Below, piece by piece: positions 9,683-16,810 of a stretch of DNA of 64,000 nt (position 1 is its first letter; the number at the start of each line of letters is the position of its first letter). Location: the NCBI RefSeq assembly GCF_001183865.1, contig NZ_CP012020.1, positions 1,116,001 through 1,180,000 of the forward strand, read 5' to 3'. Made by a program: the position numbers and the translations under genes. This DNA comes from Methylophilus sp. TWE2 (lineage in GTDB: Bacteria; Pseudomonadota; Gammaproteobacteria; Burkholderiales; Methylophilaceae). The notes beneath the pieces were generated by a model. The model saw only the letters and a list, made by a program, of their open reading frames with translations. It was not told the DNA's origin and searched no databases.

Positions 9683-9819
9683 TTATTCTCCAAAAAGATA
9701 ACCACCCAATAAAAATTAAAGTCTCATAAACTATGTGCGGGTGTTGCCACATAACTCATGTTTTATCGTTATTGGGGAGGATGGCAACATCCCGACACAC
9801 GGTTATCTTTTTGGAATAA
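9683..9819 (-). promoter_or_regulatory. Structured flp leader with a long-range anti-Shine-Dalgarno repeat
   Basis: The 21 bases at 9683-9703 include the pilin GGAG. Their mirror at 9801-9819 is identical except for a 2-base gap, so the leader RNA can pair 19 bases over the ribosome-binding site. Inside the loop there are two mutually exclusive pairings: a local GGATG/CATCC hairpin (9779-9792) and an 8-bp TGTTGCCA/TGGCAACA pairing (9742-9749 with 9782-9789). This is the layout of a translational switch. What it senses is unknown. Confidence 0.6.
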
Positions 9820-9849
9820 CACTCACCCCGGCGTGTGTACTGCCATTAA

Positions 9850-9866
9850 TGCAAAGGGTGTGCCAA
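9850..9866 (-). promoter_or_regulatory. Sigma-54 (-24/-12) promoter of flp
   Basis: On the minus strand the sequence reads TTGGCACACCCTTTGCA: GG and GC are separated by exactly 10 bases, and both the TGGCAC and TTGCA halves match the RpoN consensus perfectly. The predicted transcript start is near 9838, giving a leader of about 155 bases. No enhancer-binding protein gene lies in the window. Confidence 0.82.
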
Positions 9867-10080
9867 CTTTTGTTTTTGAGGTTTATTTCTGATTATAATT
9901 AAATAAAAACAATGACTTATTTTGTAATGGCTAGTTTTTTTGCGTCAAACCTCCTTCAAGGTGGATGATATGAAAGGTGGTTTATTCTAGCCAAAATGGT
10001 GGTTGTGGTTGTGGTTGTTGATGCGTTTTCATCCATTTGACCAGGGTCTTTCTTGATCTTCGTTCCGTGCATGAGCGTGC
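9867..10080. other. Non-coding upstream region of flp
   Basis: No gene is apparent. This is where an enhancer-binding activator of the sigma-54 promoter would be expected to bind. A short imperfect GTTGTG tandem lies near 9998-10020. No specific operator was recognised. Confidence 0.4.
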
Positions 10081-10670
10081 CCCGTACCACGATATGTGGA
10101 AATTCTGTGCCTTGCAGGCCCGTCATTCCACACTTGATGTGGAGTCCAGTGTCTTTGGTATGTCATGGAGGTAACGACGCTGGATTCCGTTTTACAACGG
10201 AATGACGGCTAGGGTGCTGGATACCAGCGTTCGCTGGTATGACGAGAAGCTGCCATTCAGCACTTGACTTGAGTCTGCCCCGTACTTCGATACGGGGGAA
10301 TCCAGTGTCTTTGTAATGTCATGGGGCTAACGCCGCTAGATTGCGTTTTGAAAATGAATGACGGCTGGTGAGCTTGACACCTGTGTTTGCTGGAATGACG
10401 ACACTCATCATTCATTCTGTACTTGATAAAGAATCAAGTTTCTTTTGTGTTGGAGTTAACGCCTCTGGATTCTGTTTTGCAACGGAATGACAGTTTCGCC
10501 AGTCGATAGTGGCCTTCGCCGGTATATCATGCTATGACGTCATTCCGAACTGAGATTCGGAATCTAGAGTCTTTTTCCTCGTCATTCCTTGCCTGGACAA
10601 GGAATCCAGTGTCTTTCGTATTTTCGGTAACATCGCTGGATTCCGTTTCACAACGGAATGACAGCTGGGC
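10081..10670. repeat. Cluster of degenerate palindromic repeats (CTGGATTCC...GGAATGACG family)
   Basis: At least eight copies of a short palindromic unit, about 27-37 bases, occur in both orientations. The clearest are a CTGGATTCCG/CGGAATGACGG unit at 10179-10209, a CTGGATACCAGCG/CGCTGGTATGACG unit at 10216-10245, and units near 10119, 10465, 10539, 10581 and 10635. Each has a conserved CTGGAT..CC flank, a variable stem and a GGAATGACG or GGTATGACG flank, often followed by CCAGTGTCTTT. The stem sequence varies with compensating changes. This is typical of small dispersed intergenic repeats. Short reading frames across it are products of the repeats, not genes. Confidence 0.8.
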
Positions 10671-10692
10671 AGTTGGATGGGCTAACACTAAT

Positions 10693-10977
10693 TTATAAAA
10701 GTCCCTCATACAAATCATTCCAATATGGATTGGTCGTTTCAATGAGTTCGACTTTCCACTGTCTTTTCCACGCTTTGAGTTGTTTTTCACGTGCAATGGC
10801 AGCCTGCATGGTGGTTGCCTGCTCATACCAAACTAAATGATGTACATGATATTTTTTAGTGAAGCCATCAATTAAATTCGATTTATGGTCCCATACACGT
10901 TTTACCAGGTTTGAGGTTACGCCAACATACAGTGTGCCGTTTCTTTGGCTGGCTAGCATGTAGACACAAGGTTGCAT
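10693..10977 (-). CDS. GIY-YIG domain endonuclease (UPF0213-like)
   Basis: A 94-residue single-domain protein. The GIY-YIG core is visible as VYMLAS (5-10) and LYVGVT (16-21), followed by Arg28 in RVWDHK and Glu64 in AREKQLKAWKR; Tyr17, Arg28 and Glu64 match the catalytic positions of the family. Small proteins of this kind are widespread and of uncertain function; nuclease activity on structured or single-stranded DNA is inferred from the fold. The gene lies alone inside a cluster of palindromic repeats, which bracket it on both sides. No partner gene is present. Confidence 0.82.
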   Translation of the reverse strand: MQPCVYMLASQRNGTLYVGVTSNLVKRVWDHKSNLIDGFTKKYHVHHLVWYEQATTMQAAIAREKQLKAWKRQWKVELIETTNPYWNDLYEGLL

Positions 10978-11084
10978 GGGCGTTCGAAAGCTTTTTGAGA
11001 GTGCATAATATTAACTTTTTATTGGTTCATAGTATATGAGATGCTTCGCACGCAAATCTTCTACCGCTTTTGAGGTACTTTTGA

Positions 11085-11300
11085 ACGATGCTGGATACCA
11101 GCTTCCGCTGGTATGACGAGAACCTGTCATTCCACACTTGACTTGAACCTGCTCCGTACCACGATAAGAGGGAATCAAGTGTTTTTTTCCTTCGTCATTC
11201 CTTGCGCCGACAAGGAATCCAGTGACTTTGGTGTGAGGGTTTAGCGCCGCTGGATACCAGCTTTTGCTGGTATGACAACCTCCTCCCTCGAGCTGTACTA
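11085..11300. repeat. Second block of the same palindromic repeats
   Basis: Three or four further units of the CTGGAT...ATGACG family flank the GIY-YIG gene on its other side: CTGGATACCAGCTTCCGCTGG near 11090, CGTCATTCCTTG..CAAGGAATCCAG near 11193, and a CTGGATACCAGC/GCTGGTATGAC unit near 11248. The rest of 10978-11503 shows no gene. Confidence 0.75.
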
Positions 11301-11503
11301 GACGTGAGCCTGCCCCTTGCTTCGACAAGGTAGAAATCGAGCATTTTCTTGAATTTGAGATCAAACCTTCAGCTATCTAACGGGTAGATATCTGGCAGTT
11401 GAAATATTGCAATTTTGACCTGCCTTTTAACTAAAGTTTTGCCGCTGACTGCCGAAATTATTGTTAAGCGCTTTGCTTAATCGATAATAAAGAAAGGTAA
11501 GCC

Positions 11504-11620
11504 ATGGCAGTCATAGAGCAAGCAATTTTGAGTTCAGGTATTATCGCTACTGCGATTTGGTTAGGTGGAAGTATGGCGGATTTATTTGCTAACATTTTCG
11601 AATTGCCATTTTTCAAATAA
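11504..11620 (+). CDS. Possible 38-residue membrane peptide
   Basis: An ATG preceded by AAAGGTAAGCC opens a 38-codon frame ending in TAA. The peptide begins MAVIEQAILSSGIIATAIWL and has one hydrophobic stretch (about residues 8-32), ending in LPFFK. A strong hairpin starts 10 bases after the stop, giving a compact gene-terminator unit. It lies between the divergent pilin and secretin operons, so a small accessory of the pilus machine is possible. It could also be a chance frame. A TTAAGC/GCTTAA inverted repeat lies just upstream (11464-11480). No function can be assigned. Confidence 0.5.
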   Translation: MAVIEQAILSSGIIATAIWLGGSMADLFANIFELPFFK

Positions 11621-11630
11621 TTTCAAAAAT

Positions 11631-11667
11631 GGTTTATTTCAGCCACACATGGTGGTTGAAATAAACC
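11631..11667 (+). terminator. 16-bp hairpin after the 38-residue reading frame
   Basis: GGTTTATTTCAGCCAC pairs with GTGGTTGAAATAAACC around a short loop, with one G-U pair, and is followed by TTTCC. It would end transcription before the secretin promoter at 11805. Confidence 0.7.
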
Positions 11668-11804
11668 TTTCCTAATCATTTGACCATGAATAATTAGCAT
11701 GGTCATGCGCATCATTCCTTAGAGTTAGCCAATTATGCTATCTTTCAGCCTGCAAAAATTCACCATCCGCCGTGTTTGATTAAAAAAACGTTTATTACTG
11801 TTGT

Positions 11805-11822
11805 TTGGTATGAAAATTGCAT
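11805..11822 (+). promoter_or_regulatory. Sigma-54 (-24/-12) promoter of the secretin-tad operon
   Basis: TTGGTATGAAAATTGCAT has GG and GC separated by exactly 10 bases and a perfect TTGCA -12 element. The predicted transcript start is near 11833, about 30 bases before the secretin ATG. Confidence 0.75.
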
Positions 11823-11862
11823 ACTCAACACGAATTTTATCTAAAAGAAATATAAAGCAATA

Positions 11863-14196
11863 ATGTATCCTAGACTGGCTTGTTTTGTTTTTTTGATGTT
11901 CGCACTGTTGGGTGTAGTGCATGCTAAAAATGTTTCGACGATTTATGTTGAGGCAGGCTTTTCTGTTCCAGTTCAGTTGCCCGAACCGGCAACTACCATT
12001 GCCATAGGCAATCAAGAGATCATTTCAACCAGTACGCTTAAGCCAGATTTGATCATTGTTAATGGTCAGACTGCGGGCGCAACCTCAATCACGGTGTTTG
12101 GCCGCAGCGGCAAGCTCTATGAGTATAGGGTACAGGTAGGTAACGATATTACCCAGTTGCGGTCAATGATTCGCTCACTTGAAAAAAATGTAACCGTGGA
12201 AGATTTAAACGGGACTATTGTGCTCAAAGGCACAGTTTCTAATCCTACCGCACTTATCAGAGTGCTTACCTTGGCAGATCGTTTTGTGACCGGCAACAAT
12301 TCATTGCCCGATTTTTCTGTGATCAGTGATCGTGGTGGTGTTTTGTCAGGGAACCTGCAAGAGTATGAAACCGGAGTGAATGAGGAGATTAGCGGAGTTT
12401 CTCCTGACCCAAGGTTATCAATTCCAACAATACCGCTAGCGGGTGGGGCTGGCGCAGGTGGCGCAGGCGGCGGGGGAGCAGGTGCAGGCGGTGGTGGCGC
12501 AGGCGGCGGTGGTTTGCGCGGTGGTGGCGTAGCCGGGGCTTTGCGCCAGCCACTGATGCCGATTAAAGGGAATTTGGCGCAAAATATATCTCGAGGCGAA
12601 ATCGTGGTTGTTGGTAATGGACGCGTGATGAGCCTGATCAAAGTCGCCAAACAACCTAAAGTTGAAATTCAGATGCAAATTATCGGGATTGATCGTAATA
12701 AAACCGATTCATATGGGCTGGATTGGCGCTTGGATACCCAGTCAAATGGGCGTGTTGTTACGGTTGGGAGTGTAATGGGCGATGTCTCGCCATCTGGAGG
12801 CAATAGTCCGGATCAACTCGCAAATAACGGTTTCGATCCTGGAAATTCTTCAATATTTGCTTTCGTAAATAATCCTGGCAAGTATGCTCTGTCAGCATTT
12901 ATGCGCTTTTTGCAGCAAAAAGGGGCAGCAAAAACACTTTCCAACCCTTTGGTAACAGCTGTTAGTGGCGAGTCGGCAAGCTTTCTTGTTGGTGGGAATA
13001 TTCCAATTCCCGTGCAAACTCAGACTGTGAACCAAGTCACTGCTACAACAGCTACGAATGTGCGCTTTATTCAGTTTGGCCTTAAATTGATTGTGAGACC
13101 GACTGTACTAGAGAACGGCAAAATTTCAATTGTTTTGGATCAATCTATTTCTGAACCTGATTATTCTCAGTCAATTACACTGCTTGGTGCCAGAATTCCT
13201 GGCTTCAATCAGAGAAGTGTAAGCACGCTGACCGAATCTGCAAGTGGGGAAACGTGGGCGGTCGCTGGCTTACTTTCAGAGGAGAATACGCGAAACCTCT
13301 CCCAAATTCCATGGTTATCTAAAGTGCCAGTGCTTGGATGGTTGTTTAAAAACAGCAGTGACGCCAAAACCAGAAATGAATTAATGATTCTTGTGAATGC
13401 AAGAGTTATTGAGGGTGACAACAACACCAAGACCAGTTTTGAGGGTGAAGGTGATTTGGCCCCTTCAGATAATGGCGGAAGTGCTGAACAGGATAACATT
13501 CCACTACCCGAGGAGGGTGGGCAGCTTAACAAGTCTGTCAATGTTAACGAAGAGCCAAGAAAATCTAGATTAAACACTGGCAATACTAATGATCAGGTTC
13601 GTTCTTTGGACTTACCTGAAGTCATCGCACCTCCCGTTAATAGGGGCCCCAAAAAACCTAAATACAAAGAGCAGCCTCCAGCTGAGACTGGTGAGTCATA
13701 TATAAATCAGGATTCGTTGGCCATTTACTCACCGGTTATCAAGGATTTACTGTCAAGACCTTTGCCTCGTGCGGGTCAAGAGCATCAGGTCGTTGCAACA
13801 AGCGCCAAGCTGATTGGTATTGAGGGAAAACTCATTTCTTATGAGGAGTTTCCTAATCCTGTCTTTGCCAACAATGAGCAAATCCAGAGTCCTGCTGAAA
13901 ACAAGCCCGGTGTAGATGGCACTGTGACTGATATCAACCAATATAGCTTGACGTCAGTAAATCAGTTTTCTGACAGTCATTTTAAAAATGACCAGCTTCA
14001 TGTTGAAATGGCTAACGGCTCTGCGTGTTCTGGCTTTTCTACCAACCATTTAGGCTCGGGTAGCACATTGGCTGGTCACTGGATGGCAGGTTTGATATTT
14101 ACTCCGATTCACGCAAAAATCATGAACGATTCGGACGGCACGTACACTGCTCCAATTTTTGCACAGGGCTTTGAAGCATTGAGTGCAAAAAAATGA
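11863..14196 (+). CDS. cpaC: Flp pilus outer-membrane secretin CpaC/RcpA with a long C-terminal extension
   Basis: A 777-residue protein with a signal peptide (cleavage near Ala21). Residues about 25-95 match the pilus-secretin N-terminal domain (IYVEAGFSVPVQLPEPA), and about 95-145 form a BON-like domain. A glycine-rich linker spans 193-226. The secretin core spans about 264-516 and includes NPLVTAVSGESASFLVGG and the closing VPVLGWLFKN...ELMILVNARV. It forms the outer-membrane channel for the pilus. About 260 residues follow the secretin core with no recognised domain, which is unusual because family members normally end soon after it. It is the first gene of the plus-strand tad operon, behind a sigma-54 promoter. 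The ribosome-binding site is weak. Confidence 0.9.
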   Translation: MYPRLACFVFLMFALLGVVHAKNVSTIYVEAGFSVPVQLPEPATTIAIGNQEIISTSTLKPDLIIVNGQTAGATSITVFGRSGKLYEYRVQVGNDITQLRSMIRSLEKNVTVEDLNGTIVLKGTVSNPTALIRVLTLADRFVTGNNSLPDFSVISDRGGVLSGNLQEYETGVNEEISGVSPDPRLSIPTIPLAGGAGAGGAGGGGAGAGGGGAGGGGLRGGGVAGALRQPLMPIKGNLAQNISRGEIVVVGNGRVMSLIKVAKQPKVEIQMQIIGIDRNKTDSYGLDWRLDTQSNGRVVTVGSVMGDVSPSGGNSPDQLANNGFDPGNSSIFAFVNNPGKYALSAFMRFLQQKGAAKTLSNPLVTAVSGESASFLVGGNIPIPVQTQTVNQVTATTATNVRFIQFGLKLIVRPTVLENGKISIVLDQSISEPDYSQSITLLGARIPGFNQRSVSTLTESASGETWAVAGLLSEENTRNLSQIPWLSKVPVLGWLFKNSSDAKTRNELMILVNARVIEGDNNTKTSFEGEGDLAPSDNGGSAEQDNIPLPEEGGQLNKSVNVNEEPRKSRLNTGNTNDQVRSLDLPEVIAPPVNRGPKKPKYKEQPPAETGESYINQDSLAIYSPVIKDLLSRPLPRAGQEHQVVATSAKLIGIEGKLISYEEFPNPVFANNEQIQSPAENKPGVDGTVTDINQYSLTSVNQFSDSHFKNDQLHVEMANGSACSGFSTNHLGSGSTLAGHWMAGLIFTPIHAKIMNDSDGTYTAPIFAQGFEALSAKK

Positions 14197-14227
14197 CCGA
14201 TATGCATTATTAATTATGTGAGCCCAT

Positions 14228-14962
14228 ATGACTGCTTTAGGTAAATATTTAAATCAACTCTCTTTAACCAGAATTTTGCTTTCGTTATTTCTGTTGTTTC
14301 TTGTGGCAGCCTGTACGCAGCAACCTGTCCTTCCAAGTAACCCTGCTGCACCCATGCCTGAGAACGTCTCTTTTGAAGATCAAACACAGAAGCAAATACA
14401 ATCATCAAGGCAGTGGCAAATCGTGGCTGAAGATATGGCCGAGCAGCTTGCACAGACTATTCAGCATAATAACTGGACCAAAAGTACATTCCATGTATTT
14501 CCACAGTCAAAGCCAACGACGTTTACCCGGGCATTTAATGATTTTTTGATTACCTCTTTAGTGAATAAAGGGGTGAAAGTCACTACTGTCAAAACAGCCA
14601 GTCGCGTTTTTAATTATAAAATTCAGCTGGTTGAGTATAATTCGCTCAGGAGTACGATGCTGAGTGAAAACTATAAATTCAGTAGTCTGGCTGCAGGGGT
14701 TGTGGTCGCGCGAAATATAGGTGAAGTATTGGGAGTGGACGGAACACTGTTGGCAGGTGGTGTTGCACTTGACGCTGCAGATTTGAATTTTGCGCCAAAT
14801 CTTGAGGTTATCATTACTTCCTCAATTGTAGAAAACAATGTTTTTGTCCTGCGGACAACAGATATTTATTATGCAAATCGCGCGGACAAGCATTTATACA
14901 TTCCAGCAAATTCACAGCGTAATACTGACGTGTTCAGTGAGCCTTTCTATCAACTGAAATAA
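14228..14962 (+). CDS. Lipoprotein of the tad operon, function unknown
   Basis: A 244-residue protein with a clear lipoprotein signal: a hydrophobic stretch and lipobox LVAAC with Cys29. The mature part is a soluble periplasmic domain (WQIVAEDMAEQLAQTIQ at about 60-76, then a mixed alpha/beta region to the end). The position matches that of the CpaD/TadG-class lipoproteins that help secretin assembly in other Tad loci, but I see no clear CpaD motif; the layout also recalls FlgO-like lipoproteins. It follows the secretin gene by 31 bases. Confidence 0.7.
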   Translation: MTALGKYLNQLSLTRILLSLFLLFLVAACTQQPVLPSNPAAPMPENVSFEDQTQKQIQSSRQWQIVAEDMAEQLAQTIQHNNWTKSTFHVFPQSKPTTFTRAFNDFLITSLVNKGVKVTTVKTASRVFNYKIQLVEYNSLRSTMLSENYKFSSLAAGVVVARNIGEVLGVDGTLLAGGVALDAADLNFAPNLEVIITSSIVENNVFVLRTTDIYYANRADKHLYIPANSQRNTDVFSEPFYQLK

Positions 14963-14980
14963 TATTGAATCAATGTGATA

Positions 14981-15610
14981 ATGAATAAAAAGAAATGGTT
15001 AATTGCAGGGGTGCTAGTATTTATTGTCTTCTTTAGCATCACGTTTATAAAAAACTGGAGTGTTGCTGTATCTGGTAACCTCGTTGAAAAGTATGCTCCT
15101 GTGATCAAGCGATTAAAAAATGATCCCAAATCAGCGCGTATTCAATGCCCAGAAATGATTACGAAGTTAGAAAAAAGTTTGCCAGAACTGGCGCTAAGTA
15201 AAGACAAACTTCAAAAACCGCGCGCGCAAAAGTTGATTGCCGATTGTGCCTTTGCAATCGGTGATTATGAAAAGGCGATTGTGTATTTAAAAGCTTTGTA
15301 CACGCTCGATCCAAATAATGCACAGTGGTATTGGAAGATTGCGGATGCTTACACGCGAGCTGGAAAGTTTGGCGATTCTTTAAATTATGCCCGTCTTTCG
15401 ACGCAACTTGACCCGCAGAATTTCAAATATAACCTGTTACATGCCAGGATACTTGCAAAGCTTGGGCTAAAAAACAGGGCTGTCACAGCATATGCACAGA
15501 CAATAAAGGTTGCTCCTTTTGACAAGATTGAGCCAACCAAAAAGGAGTTGGCTCGGTTTCTTGACAGAATCGAAGCTAAAAACGATGAAGATCAAAAGCA
15601 GGATGAGTAA
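14981..15610 (+). CDS. Membrane-anchored TPR protein (TadD-like)
   Basis: A 209-residue protein from the ATG at 14981; a GTG two codons upstream is an alternative start. Residues about 4-24 form one membrane anchor (WLIAGVLVFIVFFSITFI). The rest is TPR-like, best seen at ADCAFAIGDYEKAIVYLKAL and AWYWKIADAYTRAGKF-type repeats (about 75-165), with a charged tail. In Tad systems a TPR protein (TadD) supports pilus assembly, and the place between secretin and CpaE fits that. The stop abuts the cpaE start directly. Confidence 0.72.
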   Translation: MNKKKWLIAGVLVFIVFFSITFIKNWSVAVSGNLVEKYAPVIKRLKNDPKSARIQCPEMITKLEKSLPELALSKDKLQKPRAQKLIADCAFAIGDYEKAIVYLKALYTLDPNNAQWYWKIADAYTRAGKFGDSLNYARLSTQLDPQNFKYNLLHARILAKLGLKNRAVTAYAQTIKVAPFDKIEPTKKELARFLDRIEAKNDEDQKQDE

Positions 15611-16810
15611 ATGCGCATTTTGATTATTAGTGCTCATCCAACCTTCCGACAGCAAGTACAGGCTGCATGTCTTAGGTTTGAAAATACTGCAGTCAGTCTC
15701 CGAACCGCGGAGTCTATGGGGCAAGGGATAGAGTTGGCGCTCCAGTTTGAGGCTCAGCTTGTTTTTCTTGATTTGACACGAAATCACGAAGCGGGGATGC
15801 TCACACTTGAACAGCTATCTCAGGTGAAAAATCGTCTGGTGGCAGTGAGTGCGGATAAGATGGGAACAGATCTTATGGCGCGTGCGATTCGAACAGGCGC
15901 TGGTGAGCTGCTTGCACAACCTGTTTCAGATGATGATGTATTTGCGATTATTGAAAAGGCAATGCACCTGCAAAGTGACAATGTTGTGTTGCAGCCGCTA
16001 CGGTCAGGTAAATCTATCATGTGTTTTTCCAGTAAAGGGGGCGTTGGGAAAACCTCCATGTCCTGTAATCTTGCTGTTATCTTGAGTGAGATTTATGGCG
16101 CAGGAAAAATCGCGTTGATTGATGCCAACATTCAAGCGCCTAACGTTGCACCCATGCTCGATTTGCGCCCTGTAAGCTGGCTCAAGGATGCTGTTGCAGA
16201 ATATAAACGTCTTGATAGCCAGTTGCTTGGTGATTTTATGACTACACATGAGCCGAGTGGTGTACATGTGCTGGCACACAATACTAATGATCCGCTTGGC
16301 GTTGACTACACAGAAGATCAACTGACAAAAATTCTATTGGTCGCAAAAGGAACTTATGAGTGGACTGTGGTTGACACATTTCCTCTGCTTTCAAGTTTAA
16401 ATTTGTCACTCATGGATTTGTGTGACGAAATAATATTGGTGACTGAGGCTGTTGTTCCTTCTTTACGTAGTGCAAAACATAATCTGGAAATTCTTCAGCA
16501 GGCTGGCTATGGCGAAAATCGAATTCGTGTTGTTCTGAATAGATTCACTAATTTCGAAGGCAATATTTCACCTGAGTTGTGTGCCGAAGCTTTGGCATGG
16601 CCCATCGAGCAGATTATTCCATATGATGTTCACGCAACGATTGCAACAAATGCAGGTAAGCCATACACCCAAATGTATCCTGACAGGCGCATTAGCTCTG
16701 CTGTACGAAATTTGGCTGCAAAGATTGCGCAAACAGAGGTCATGGCAGAAACTGTCGAGACATCAATAGAGAAATATTGGCGGCAGTTCAAAAACTGGAT
16801 GGACATTTAA
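15611..16810 (+). CDS. cpaE: Pilus localisation ATPase CpaE/TadZ
   Basis: A 399-residue protein. Residues 1-120 form a degenerate receiver-like domain (MRILIISAHPTFRQQV; VFLDLTRNHE at 51-60). Residues about 134-385 form a ParA/MinD-type ATPase with the deviant Walker A SKGGVGKTS at 141-149. Such proteins place the Tad machine at the cell pole in known cases. The stop codon of the TPR gene is immediately before the start, and the cpaF start immediately follows its own stop, so the operon is tight. Confidence 0.9.
   Translation: MRILIISAHPTFRQQVQAACLRFENTAVSLRTAESMGQGIELALQFEAQLVFLDLTRNHEAGMLTLEQLSQVKNRLVAVSADKMGTDLMARAIRTGAGELLAQPVSDDDVFAIIEKAMHLQSDNVVLQPLRSGKSIMCFSSKGGVGKTSMSCNLAVILSEIYGAGKIALIDANIQAPNVAPMLDLRPVSWLKDAVAEYKRLDSQLLGDFMTTHEPSGVHVLAHNTNDPLGVDYTEDQLTKILLVAKGTYEWTVVDTFPLLSSLNLSLMDLCDEIILVTEAVVPSLRSAKHNLEILQQAGYGENRIRVVLNRFTNFEGNISPELCAEALAWPIEQIIPYDVHATIATNAGKPYTQMYPDRRISSAVRNLAAKIAQTEVMAETVETSIEKYWRQFKNWMDI

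Noticed and set aside
9998..10020. Short GTTGTG tandem as a phase-variable tract
   Set aside because: Only about three imperfect copies, far from any start codon or promoter element.
10081..11300. Possible CRISPR array
   Set aside because: The repeats are palindromic, variable, in both orientations and irregularly spaced, with no cas genes.
10527..11364. Minus-strand reading frames at 10527-10826 and 11011-11364
   Set aside because: They run across palindromic repeat units, overlap the GIY-YIG gene or have repeat-derived composition, and show no ribosome-binding site or known motif.
11392..11412. Sigma-54-like TGGCAG...TTGCA before the 38-residue frame
   Set aside because: GG and GC are 13 bases apart instead of 10, which RpoN does not tolerate.
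12117..12678. Minus-strand frames rich in Pro/Ala opposite the secretin
   Set aside because: They are the complement of the glycine-rich linker of the secretin gene.
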